NCBI RefSeq assembly: GCF_004217145.1
Contig: NZ_SHKR01000014.1
Span: 620,001-684,000, forward strand
Source: Kribbella rubisoli
GTDB taxonomy: Bacteria; Actinomycetota; Actinomycetes; Propionibacteriales; Kribbellaceae
Length of the DNA stretch: 64,000 bases
Direction: 5' to 3'
Part shown: positions 16,801 to 24,056 of the stretch, piece by piece
Layout of the letters: each line of letters starts with the position of its first letter
How positions within the stretch are numbered: position 1 is the stretch's first letter
Program-made: the position numbers and the translations under genes
Notes under the pieces: generated by a model
The model's database searches: none
Seen by the model: only the letters and a program-made list of their open reading frames with translations
Told to the model about the DNA's origin: nothing

Positions 16801-16938
16801 GGGCCGCCCGCCCGCCGGCCGCTTATTCGCTCGCCGGCGGGTTGTTTGTCCGCTGGCGGGTTGCTCGCCCCCGCCGGGCCGCTCGCCCGCCGGCCGCTTG
16901 TTCGCTCGCTGGCGGGTTGTTTGTCCGCTGGCGGGTTG
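16801..16938. repeat. 75-bp tandem repeat, about 1.8 copies
   Basis: Unit 1 spans 16801-16875 and unit 2 starts at 16876 and runs to about 16938. They begin GGGCCGCCCGCCCGCCGGCC and GGGCCGCTCGCCCGCCGGCC and differ at only a few positions. The tract before unit 1 (about 16770-16800) looks like a more degraded third copy. Each unit itself contains the short inverted motif GGCGGGTTG / CCGCCGG several times. Confidence 0.75.
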
Positions 16939-17007
16939 TAGGACGCCAGGGGTGCGACAAGCCGCCAGCGAGCGCGTGAGCTGGGTGGGTTTGCGGATGG
17001 TGGTGAG

Positions 17008-18243
17008 TTAGTTCGAGGTGAGGATGTTGTGGAGGGCTTGGAGGACGAGCTTGTGCTGGCCGGGTTGGAGGGTCTGTGGGTTGAGGGCGATGGCGTCGTC
17101 CGGTAGGCCGAACGTGCCGACCGCGATCCTCGGGTCGCCGTCCCAGAGCTTCTTGATGACCTCGTCGCGGATCCCGGGGAGCCGGAGCACCGCGCGGCTG
17201 TGGGGTTGGCCGGCCTCGCTCGGGTACCCGCGCTCGACCACCACTCCGGGGATTGCCTGCAAGCCCACAATCCAATCGTCAACAATCCGCTCATAGGACG
17301 CGAGCAACTCTGACTCGTCCTGTTGCAGCGTCCACTCGACCGCGGCGAGCAGCCCGAGAAGCTCCTCCTTCCCGACCTTCATCCCGCGCCCGATCTCGTG
17401 GTTGGGCGACGAGTGCCCACGGATCCGGTCAACCAGCCAGGTCTTCCCCAGCACCAACCCACTCGCCTGCGGCCCACGCAAACCCTTCCCACCACTGACA
17501 ATCACCGCGTCAGCCCCGACATCCCCCGTGAACCGCCAAAGCGACGAGACAGGCGGAATCTGAGCAGCAGCATCCACCAGCACCGGCACCCCCGGGACCG
17601 CGGCGCCTCGGGCAACGCCCGGACTGATCGACGCAACTCCCGGGACCGCGGCGGCCCGCGCATCGCCCGGACTGACGGACGCAACTCCCGGAGCCACGGC
17701 CTCCCCGGCAACGCCGGGACTGACGGACGCAACTTCCGGAGCCACGGCTGCGCTGGTCTCTGATTCTCGGACGGCTCGGACTACCTCCTCGATCGGGAGA
17801 GCGTCGGCTGCGTAGTGGGCGCCGGCCATCCAGAGGACGCAGGCCGGGCGGCGTTCGAGTGCTGCCTGCAGCTCCTCGACGGACGGGCCGATCTCGTGGA
17901 CCGTGGCGCCGAGGAAGCGGGCCGAATAGTCGTAGCCGTTGCGTTGGCTCGCGAACATGACGATCTCGGCCGGCTTGGGGAACGCCTGCGAATCGGTGGT
18001 GATGCACGACGCGATCGCGAGCGTGATGGCGGCCGCCGCCCCCGAGGTCACGTAGGCGGACTCGTTGTGGGTCAGCTCGGCGAGGCGCTGACCAACGCGG
18101 ACGTGCAACTCCGGAAGATCGACGAAACGCGTGGCGGCGTCGGCCATCGCCTGCACGACAGGCGGCGGCATCAACGAGCCGCCGAGGACCGTGACGGTGG
18201 CGTTGGCGTTGATGACCGCGCGGACGCCGAGCGGAGTACTCAT
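17008..18243 (-). CDS. SelA-like / DgaE-like PLP-dependent enzyme with an internal repeat insertion
   Basis: 411 residues from the ATG at 18243, which overlaps the upstream stop as ATGA. The family (SelA, D-glucosaminate-6-phosphate ammonia lyase, related lyases) is shown by INANATVTVLGGSLMPP at the N-terminus, TSGAAAAITLAI for phosphate binding, QRNGYDYSARFLGATVHEIG, LVDAAAQIPP and the PLP lysine in SGGKGLRGPQASG (about Lys253). An Ala/Val/Pro/Gly-rich insertion of three 16-residue repeats (about 170-218) interrupts the core just before the PLP Asp strand. Its substrate is unknown; it sits last in an operon with two esterase-like proteins and a regulator. Confidence 0.82.
   Translation of the reverse strand: MSTPLGVRAVINANATVTVLGGSLMPPPVVQAMADAATRFVDLPELHVRVGQRLAELTHNESAYVTSGAAAAITLAIASCITTDSQAFPKPAEIVMFASQRNGYDYSARFLGATVHEIGPSVEELQAALERRPACVLWMAGAHYAADALPIEEVVRAVRESETSAAVAPEVASVSPGVAGEAVAPGVASVSPGDARAAAVPGVASISPGVARGAAVPGVPVLVDAAAQIPPVSSLWRFTGDVGADAVIVSGGKGLRGPQASGLVLGKTWLVDRIRGHSSPNHEIGRGMKVGKEELLGLLAAVEWTLQQDESELLASYERIVDDWIVGLQAIPGVVVERGYPSEAGQPHSRAVLRLPGIRDEVIKKLWDGDPRIAVGTFGLPDDAIALNPQTLQPGQHKLVLQALHNILTSN
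17591..17752. repeat. In-frame 48-bp tandem repeat inside the PLP enzyme
   Basis: Three full 48-bp units lie at 17591-17638, 17639-17686 and 17687-17734, with a partial fourth to about 17752. Each begins CCCGG and ends GACGCAACT. Translated, they give 16-residue units such as VAPGVASVSPGDARAA. The length is a multiple of three, so the reading frame is kept. Confidence 0.9.
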
Positions 18244-19085
18244 GCGATGAACTTTGACATGGCAGGTACTCCCGACCGCTCCGCCAACCAGGCATCGAGA
18301 AAGTCGTTGTCGGTGCCGTCGAGGTGCGTGACGTTGTAGACCTCGGTGTCTGGCGTGACAGAGATCAGCGACCCGCACCAGTCCTCATTGTCGATTGCAA
18401 ACAATGTGCGCCCGGTGATCGCGGGAGCGTGCCGCGCCGGATCGAAATACGACAGCGTATTCGCGAGCGTCTCGGCCGAGGAGCCTGCTCGAAGGTGGTC
18501 GTTCAGCTCCTCCAGCGGATAGAGAGACGACTTCTGCCGCGCCTCCATCGCCCTGTAAAACAAGAGATCCGTGACGCGAACAGAGCTGAACCCGGGTCGC
18601 CGCGCAGCCGTCAGCACGGCCAGATCGTCCCCGCTCACAGCGACCCTGTTCGGATCCACCTCAGTCAGTCCCCGGAGGAACTCGGCCGCCCGCAGACAGT
18701 CCGCCGCGATCCCGCGGTAGATGTACGTCGCGGGATCGCCGATGCCCATTGTCAACAGTCCTGGGTACGCCGCCGCGAACCCCTCGTCGGCGAGGCGCTG
18801 CCCGCGATGCATGAGGCTGAGTACGACGTACCTGCTGCGGTCGTTCGGATGCGGGATGTTGTTGACGCTGCCGTAGCGCGGGGTGAGGAGCACCGCGGGG
18901 AACGGTCCGTCGCCGGCCGGGATGCTGAGGTTGCCGTACACGCGGTACGGACCGGTGCTGGTGATCCGCAGCGTGTAGAACGTTGCTTCGTCGGTCGTTC
19001 GAGCCGGCACGAGATCGAGCACCGGCCGACCGGGGATCGCCGCGAGCTCGTCATCGACGGCGGACCAGTAGTTGTCGAAGTTCAT
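18240..19085 (-). CDS. Acetylxylan-esterase-like alpha/beta hydrolase lacking its nucleophile
   Basis: 281 residues, related to the AXE1 / cephalosporin C deacetylase-type protein encoded just upstream (shared YWSA-D, AAYPGLLT-GI-D-TYIYRG and DPNR-AVSG blocks). Where the neighbour has the nucleophile elbow GSSQGG, this protein has SGDDLA, so the catalytic Ser position is Asp. The C-terminal His block (PHCAHHAG next door) is also absent. It is likely a pseudoenzyme, subunit or binding protein. It starts 4 bp after the upstream esterase stop and overlaps the PLP enzyme start by 4 bp, so all three are translationally coupled. Confidence 0.75.
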   Translation of the reverse strand: MNFDNYWSAVDDELAAIPGRPVLDLVPARTTDEATFYTLRITSTGPYRVYGNLSIPAGDGPFPAVLLTPRYGSVNNIPHPNDRSRYVVLSLMHRGQRLADEGFAAAYPGLLTMGIGDPATYIYRGIAADCLRAAEFLRGLTEVDPNRVAVSGDDLAVLTAARRPGFSSVRVTDLLFYRAMEARQKSSLYPLEELNDHLRAGSSAETLANTLSYFDPARHAPAITGRTLFAIDNEDWCGSLISVTPDTEVYNVTHLDGTDNDFLDAWLAERSGVPAMSKFIA

Positions 19086-19089
19086 TCGT

Positions 19090-20016
19090 TCACCGTCCCG
19101 GGGTGAGGTGCTCGGCGAGGAAGTCCTCGACCACCCGCATCACATCCGGCAGGCCGGCGTGATGCGCGCAGTGTGGGTAGGTGCGCAGCGTGGTCTCACA
19201 AGTCAGCGCGCGCTGCAGGGCGAACCCGGTCTCCGGCGGGCAGACGTCGTCCTCGAGCCCGACGTACAGGAGAGTCGGCGCTTGGACCTTCGGCGCGAAG
19301 TTCAGCCCGTCGTAGTACGCGACCGTCTCTCGCACGCGGTCCACGTCCTTCGGATGGATCCGCAGGTACTCGTTGATCTCCTCGTACGGGTACGAGCGGG
19401 TCAACGTCGGCGCGGTCATGATCCCGCAGAGGTACGGCGCACCGGCGGCGACGCATCGGATCACTCCCGGAAGCAGCGCGGCCGTGGAGATCCCGAGACC
19501 ACCGCCCTGGCTCGACCCCTGCAGTCCGATCCGCAGATTGTCGATATCTGGACGATCCAACAACACTTCAACCGCACGAACGACGTCCAGATAGAACCCG
19601 CGGTATCCGTAGGTGTTGTGGTCGACGATGTTGTGCGTGAGCAGTCCCGGGTAGCCCGGGTTGAAGGTCTCGTTCGACCGCAGTTTTCCGCGCGGGGCGA
19701 CGGCGAGCGCGGCGTACCCAAGCTCGGACCACTCCTTCGGGATGGTCGGCTCAGAGATGTAGCCCGGGATCGTGACGAGGGCGGGAAGCGGCGCGGGTTG
19801 GTCCCGCGGGACGGTATACCAGCCGGCGATCCGCAGACCGCCGTAGCTCGTGTATCGCAGATCGTAGACAATCACCTTGTCCGTGGAGAGCGTCGGCATC
19901 TCGGTGAAGACAGGGTCCAGCGGGTACGACGCGCAGTCCGCCAGACCGGCCGCCCAGAACTCGTCGAAGTCGCCGGGCAGCTCGACCTCGACCGTCGCAT
20001 TCTCGGGGTCTCTCAA
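19090..20016 (-). CDS. Acetylxylan esterase / cephalosporin-C-deacetylase family hydrolase
   Basis: 308 residues from the TTG at 20016, chosen because GAGAGG lies 7 bp before it; a TTG five codons earlier (20031) has no such site. The AXE1-family catalytic triad is visible: Ser in GLQGSSQGGG, Asp in VGLEDDVCPP, His in PHCAHHAG. The PGYPGLLTHNI-DH-TYGYRGFYLD block is typical. There is no signal peptide, so the substrate should be a small intracellular acetyl ester rather than polymeric xylan. It lies directly downstream of the regulator gene (39 bp) and starts a coupled three-gene run. Confidence 0.88.
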   Translation of the reverse strand: MRDPENATVEVELPGDFDEFWAAGLADCASYPLDPVFTEMPTLSTDKVIVYDLRYTSYGGLRIAGWYTVPRDQPAPLPALVTIPGYISEPTIPKEWSELGYAALAVAPRGKLRSNETFNPGYPGLLTHNIVDHNTYGYRGFYLDVVRAVEVLLDRPDIDNLRIGLQGSSQGGGLGISTAALLPGVIRCVAAGAPYLCGIMTAPTLTRSYPYEEINEYLRIHPKDVDRVRETVAYYDGLNFAPKVQAPTLLYVGLEDDVCPPETGFALQRALTCETTLRTYPHCAHHAGLPDVMRVVEDFLAEHLTPGR

Positions 20017-20055
20017 GAGCGTTCCTCTCAATTCGGAGCAAGGAGTGCGGTGCCG

Positions 20056-21405
20056 TCAGACGACAGGTGAGCTCCACGGTTGTGCCTCCAGCGCTTGTGC
20101 GATGCGCAGTCGGTACAGGCGCGTAGGGCGTCCTTTGGGGTGGTGCTGGGCGGTGCCTTCGACGCTCACCAGGCCGCCTGCGTCGAGGGTGCGGATCAGC
20201 CGACGTCCGCTCTGGTCCGTGATGCCGAGATGACCGGCAAGCTCTCCAGGCGAGAGCGTGCGGCCTTCTAGTTCGTGGTCCAGCGCGGCCAGCCGGGACA
20301 CGGTGGTGGCGCTCAGACCGACGTACTTCGCCAGTTGTTCGACCTCTTCGCCGTGCTCGCGGTACGAGAACCGGAGCGCTTCGCCGGCCGGCCCCATCGG
20401 GCCGATGACGACGCCGCTGTCCTCGAAGAGGTATGCGCAGGGTTCTTCGGACAGCTCGGCGCGCGCGGCCGCCTGCTCGGCGAGCACGACGCTGTTGCGC
20501 GCCGACACCCCGACGCCGAAACCGGCCGAGACCTGCGCACCGAGCGCCGCGGCGGCCTCGGCCAGCGCGGGTACGGCGACCCAGTTGCGGGTGATGCGCT
20601 CGAACAACGCCTTGTGGGCGAAGACGACCACGCCGCGCCGTCCGCGGTTCTCGATCCAGGCACCGGCGAACTCCGGGGTGTTGAGCAGATGATTCATCAG
20701 CCCGATGCGGGCACGTTCCTCGTCCAGTTCCTGCGAAGTCAGTTCCTGCGAAGTCAGGGCCTGCGAGATCAGGAAGACGCCGGCCGCGAACCGCTGCGCA
20801 CTCGCCCGCTCCGACTCGATCCGCAGCGCGAGCTCGTGCAGCTCGGTGCGAATTGTTGCCGGCACCGGCATACCGCTCATGATCGGGATCTGCCCGTCGA
20901 GCTGCTCGCGGACCGCGGCGCGCCCGCTGATCACGTAGCTGCGGTCGCCGAACTTTTGGTATACCAAACGGTGGAAGGCGACGATCTCGTCCACGCTCTG
21001 GGTCGGTGCGTAGGGTAAGCAATCGATCTGGTCCTGGTCGAGGTCCAGCGCGGCAGCCACCGCTTCGACCGCCTCGGCCGGAAACGTGTCGATGCTGACC
21101 GGCAGACGACCCCAGCCGCGTTCCTGTGCGCGGTAGAGCGCGAGGGTCAGGTCGAGCGCCGACGGGCGGATCACACCGACGGAGAGAGCGGGCGGCAACA
21201 GTTCGCGGCTCGCGGTGTACGGCACCGGTCCGGCCAGGAAGCCGTCGAGTCGCGTCGTACTCAGGAACTCGGCGACCTTGTCCCTGATCTCGTCCTCGTG
21301 GTCGTAGCTGACCCACTCGAGCTCCACACCGCCGAGCGTCGCCGCGGCGTCGTGGAACAACTGGTCGTGGATCACATGCGTGACGACCCCGATCACGATG
21401 CCCAC
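20056..21405 (-). CDS. Multidomain transcriptional regulator of the esterase/SelA-like operon
   Basis: 449 residues from the GTG at 21405, preceded by AAGGAG; the longer open frame to 21450 lacks a site. The N-terminal 180 residues form an alpha/beta sensor-like region. A central domain (VVVFAHKALFERITRNW, then GFGVGVSARNSVVLAEQAA) resembles a degenerate nucleotidyl-cyclase/GGDEF-type fold. The C-terminus has two HTH stretches (LAKYVGLSATTVSRLAAL and ELAGHLGITDQSGRRLI). I cannot name the family. A 15-bp repeat near 20730 encodes two SQELT units. Position and orientation suggest it controls the downstream genes and itself. Confidence 0.7.
   Translation of the reverse strand: MGIVIGVVTHVIHDQLFHDAAATLGGVELEWVSYDHEDEIRDKVAEFLSTTRLDGFLAGPVPYTASRELLPPALSVGVIRPSALDLTLALYRAQERGWGRLPVSIDTFPAEAVEAVAAALDLDQDQIDCLPYAPTQSVDEIVAFHRLVYQKFGDRSYVISGRAAVREQLDGQIPIMSGMPVPATIRTELHELALRIESERASAQRFAAGVFLISQALTSQELTSQELDEERARIGLMNHLLNTPEFAGAWIENRGRRGVVVFAHKALFERITRNWVAVPALAEAAAALGAQVSAGFGVGVSARNSVVLAEQAAARAELSEEPCAYLFEDSGVVIGPMGPAGEALRFSYREHGEEVEQLAKYVGLSATTVSRLAALDHELEGRTLSPGELAGHLGITDQSGRRLIRTLDAGGLVSVEGTAQHHPKGRPTRLYRLRIAQALEAQPWSSPVV
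20955..20968. promoter_or_regulatory. Perfect palindrome TTTGGTATACCAAA inside the regulator gene
   Basis: A 14-bp AT-rich dyad within the coding region. Its 12-bp core recurs exactly at 13464-13475. It could be a chance event or a GntR-type operator. Confidence 0.3.
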
Positions 21406-21417
21406 GACACTCCTTAA

Positions 21418-21430
21418 CGAACCAGGTTCG
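21418..21430. promoter_or_regulatory. Operator-like palindrome CGAACCAGGTTCG
   Basis: A perfect 13-bp dyad 12 bp upstream of the regulator GTG at 21405 and about 115 bp before the divergent SDR gene. It fits an autoregulatory site of the regulator encoded at 20056-21405. Confidence 0.5.
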
Positions 21431-21545
21431 GAAGTGATTCGTAAATCCAATGCCGTCAGACTTCCCCGGTTTCGCAGGTCAGGTCAAGGGATCGTGCGTG
21501 ATTCGTTCAAGCCGGGAGACGCGATACCGGTCTAGCGTCGCGGCC

Positions 21546-22427
21546 ATGATTCTCGTCACCGGTGGGCTCGGCATGATCGGCGCCCACACCGCCCGCGCCC
21601 TCCTCGACCTCGGGCAGGAGGTCGTCGTCACGTCACACCGGCGTACCGATGCCCCGTCGTTCCTCGAGGGCAAAGTCGTCGTCGAGCAGGTCGACCTCAC
21701 CGACCGGGACGCGTTCCTCGCGCTCGGGAACCGCCACGACATCAGCAACATCGTGCACCTGGCCGGCTCGATTCCCGGCGACGATCCGGTCGCATACTTC
21801 CGCCACGACACCGCGGCCCTGTTCAATGCGCTGGACGCGGCGCGGGCGTGGAACGTACGGCGGTTCGCAGTTGCCAGCAGCATCGGGGTGTACATCGGGC
21901 AGGACGAAAGCCCTTGGCACGAAGGGATGGCGCTCCCGACCGCCGACCTGCCGCACCTGATCGTCGCGTTCAAGAAGGCCGTCGAGCCCGTGACGACGCA
22001 CAGCCTTGCCGGTACTGGCGTGCATCCGATCGTGCTCCGGATCGGCTCGACCTGGGGCCCGCTGATGGACCCGGAGTCGATCTTCAGCCCGATCCCGCCG
22101 TACGTGAGCGCCGTACTCCGTGGCGAAACCCCCGCTCCCCTGCCGGCCGACGCCGGCGGCGACTGGTGCTACGCGCCCGACATGGGGCGCGCGATCGCCT
22201 CGCTGGTGAGCGCGGACACCCTCGACCACACGGCCTACAACGTCTCGAGCGGCAAGCCCTTCGTGTACGGCGAAGCGGCCGGCCAGCTGGCTGTCGAGCC
22301 CGGCGGCGAGACCAGCCCGCACCTCGACATCACGCGCCTGACCGCGGAGACCGGCTTCACCCCGAGCTTCACGTTCCCCGAAGCCGTCGCCGACTACTTC
22401 ACCTGGCGCACCACCAACGCCCGCTGA
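21546..22427 (+). CDS. Extended SDR / NAD-dependent epimerase-like protein
   Basis: 293 residues from ATG 21546, which opens directly into the nucleotide-binding MILVTGGLGMIG. The substrate-site VASSIGVY block is present. The catalytic YxxxK is not: where family members read HPYAATKKA this protein has HLIVAFKKA, so Tyr is replaced by Ile. It may be a weak or non-redox member. The C-terminus (LTAETGFTPSFTFPEAVADYFTW) is typical of extended SDRs. It is transcribed away from the regulator across a 140-bp gap and could be under the same control. Confidence 0.8.
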   Translation: MILVTGGLGMIGAHTARALLDLGQEVVVTSHRRTDAPSFLEGKVVVEQVDLTDRDAFLALGNRHDISNIVHLAGSIPGDDPVAYFRHDTAALFNALDAARAWNVRRFAVASSIGVYIGQDESPWHEGMALPTADLPHLIVAFKKAVEPVTTHSLAGTGVHPIVLRIGSTWGPLMDPESIFSPIPPYVSAVLRGETPAPLPADAGGDWCYAPDMGRAIASLVSADTLDHTAYNVSSGKPFVYGEAAGQLAVEPGGETSPHLDITRLTAETGFTPSFTFPEAVADYFTWRTTNAR

Positions 22428-22438
22428 AAGGTCCGATC

Positions 22439-22519
22439 ATGCTCGACCCCACACTCCGCCGTGTCCTCGACGAGGGACGGGGGACGGCAATCAGCTATCT
22501 CTCAGCTTGTCGGCCGTAG
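22439..22519 (+). pseudogene. 26-codon remnant with a good ribosome binding site
   Basis: After the SDR stop there is AAAGG, 7 bp, then ATG and a frame beginning MLDPTLRRVLDEGRGTAI that stops after 26 codons, overlapping the next gene by 13 bp. The opening resembles starts of hydrolase or PPOX-type proteins, but too little remains to assign it. It looks like the 5-prime end of a deleted gene or a short leader peptide. Confidence 0.35.
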
Positions 22520-23328
22520 CCTTCGGGACCGTGCAAACTCGCGTGTTCACTGCTCCGAAGGTCCCGGCGGTCTTCCTCATGTTCTGGGTGGTCAAGCTGC
22601 TGACCACCGGGATCGGCGAGACCGCCTCCGACTACCTCGGCACCATCAGCATCCCACTGGCCGCCGTGATCGGCGTCGGCGGATTCGGCACCGCCCTCTA
22701 CCTGCAGCTGAAGGCAACGGCGTACCACCCGGTCCGCTACTGGATCACCGTGCTCGGCGTCGCTCTGTTCGGCACGATGATCGCCGATGGACCGCATGTC
22801 GCGCTCGGTACGCCGTACTGGTTCGACTCCATCGTCTACCTGGCGCTGCTGTGCGGCCTGCTGACCTGGTGGCGGCGCAGTGAGGGCACTATCTCGGTGC
22901 ACTCGATCACCACTGCCCGGCGGGAGCGGTTCTATTGGGGCGTCGTGCTGCTGACCTTCGGCCTCGGCACCGCCGTCGGCGACGCCACCGCCATCGACTT
23001 CGGCCTCGGCTTCACCTGGTCGATCCTGCTGTTCGCCGTACTCATCGTCGTACCGCTCGGCCTGTGGAAGCTCGGGCTCAACGTCACCGTCGCCTTCTGG
23101 TCGTCGTACGTGCTGACCCGCCCGCTCGGCGCCTCGGTCGCCGACTGGCTCGGCAAAGGCACCCACGACGGCGGCGTCGGCTGGGGCATCGGCCCGGTCA
23201 CATTGATCGGCCTGCTGCTCTTCGCTGCGCTCGTCGCCTACTTGGCTGTGACCCACAGCGACGTCGACCACGCGGCCACGCACGCGCGCGAGGCGACAGC
23301 TCAACCTCGCGCGAACAGTCTCCCGTAG
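22507..23328 (+). CDS. COG4705-type integral membrane protein
   Basis: About 273 residues with seven or so hydrophobic segments. The two characteristic repeated blocks are KVPAVFLMFWVVKLLTTGIGE and FYWGVVLLTFGLGTAVGDAT, each with a G-G-T/E-S/D element; they are typical of COG4705 (predicted membrane-anchored proteins of unknown function). The TTG at 22507 opens the frame; a GTG at 22531 (VQTRVFTAPKVP) is an equally plausible start. The last 28 bp overlap the end of the convergent racemase-fold gene. Confidence 0.75.
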   Translation: MSAVAFGTVQTRVFTAPKVPAVFLMFWVVKLLTTGIGETASDYLGTISIPLAAVIGVGGFGTALYLQLKATAYHPVRYWITVLGVALFGTMIADGPHVALGTPYWFDSIVYLALLCGLLTWWRRSEGTISVHSITTARRERFYWGVVLLTFGLGTAVGDATAIDFGLGFTWSILLFAVLIVVPLGLWKLGLNVTVAFWSSYVLTRPLGASVADWLGKGTHDGGVGWGIGPVTLIGLLLFAALVAYLAVTHSDVDHAATHAREATAQPRANSLP

Positions 23329-24056
23329 CCGTCGACCTGGAGCGTCGAACCGGTCGCGGCCAGGATCGACCAGAGCAGTACCTGGTTTGCCTCGAGCACC
23401 AACTTCCCGGTACGGCGTTCGAGCTCGTCGATCGCGGATACTGCGCGGAAGCCGTTGCCGGCGATGAACACCGCCTCCGCCGAGGCGTCTACGTTTTCGG
23501 TGACGTAGTCGATCACCTGCTCGGGACGCACCCGGTCCGGGCGCACGGGCAGCGACGTCGCGGTCAGGCAGACAACGTCGATTCCTTGATCGCGGAAGTA
23601 CGTCGCGCCGAGGTCCCCCATCTCCGCCTCGAACCACGGTGGATGAATCAGGGAGATCCGGCGTACGCCGAATGTCTTCAACGCCTCCGTGGCGGCAAGT
23701 CCACTTGTGACGACCGGGACGCCGGCCAGTTGGTGGAGGTCTCTGATCATTGCGGCCTCAGCCACGTGTCCGATCGCGTATCCGGTCGTGGTTGAGGCGT
23801 AGGCGATGACGTCGACCGATGCCTCGCCCAGTGAGGCAACGGCCGGGCGCAGCGCCGAGGTTGTGGCCAGCGTGCGAAGGTCCTTAGCCGCGGTTGGAGG
23901 GGTCGCGTTGGAGTCTCCTGGTCCCCGCACGCGTGCGACGACCACATCAAGAGTTGCCGATGCCATTTCGGGAATCTCGACTTCGGGCCCCGGTGCCGCA
24001 TGCGGCGTGAGTACTCCGACCGTGAGCGCCGCGTCGGCTGATCGGCTACTCCGCAC
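23301..24056 (-). CDS. Asp/Glu racemase-fold protein (maleate isomerase / arylmalonate decarboxylase-like) lacking catalytic Cys
   Basis: 251 residues of the AMDase/maleate isomerase branch: TVGVLTPHAAPGPEVE at the start, VDVIAYASTTTGY, GLAATEALKTFGVRRISLIHPP, and VFIAGNGFRAVSAIDELE. Enzymes of this fold use one or two Cys, in ACTS-like and SCTN-like loops. Here both loops lack Cys (YASTTTGY and GNGFRAV), so either Ser/Thr residues do the chemistry or activity is lost. It overlaps the DHFR-like gene upstream by 11 bp on the same strand, indicating one transcript. Confidence 0.75.
   Translation of the reverse strand: MRSSRSADAALTVGVLTPHAAPGPEVEIPEMASATLDVVVARVRGPGDSNATPPTAAKDLRTLATTSALRPAVASLGEASVDVIAYASTTTGYAIGHVAEAAMIRDLHQLAGVPVVTSGLAATEALKTFGVRRISLIHPPWFEAEMGDLGATYFRDQGIDVVCLTATSLPVRPDRVRPEQVIDYVTENVDASAEAVFIAGNGFRAVSAIDELERRTGKLVLEANQVLLWSILAATGSTLQVDGYGRLFARG

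Larger units (their letters stand above)
16626..17007. other. 382-bp intergenic region with hairpins and a tandem repeat
   Basis: This lies between the end of the SelA-like operon and the start of the ligD-like gene. It holds a nested hairpin and a 75-bp tandem repeat, described separately. Open frames here on both strands are Pro/Arg/Gly-rich translations of the repeat with no ribosome binding site; I do not call them. Confidence 0.6.

Noticed and set aside
16801..16938. Direct repeats that might suggest a CRISPR array
   Set aside because: The units are contiguous 75-bp tandem copies without unique spacers, and no cas genes are in the window.
16683..17294. Open frames on both strands across the 75-bp tandem repeat, giving repetitive Pro/Arg/Gly-rich peptides
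   Set aside because: They arise from the repeat and from the antisense of the PLP enzyme gene. None has a ribosome binding site or family signal.
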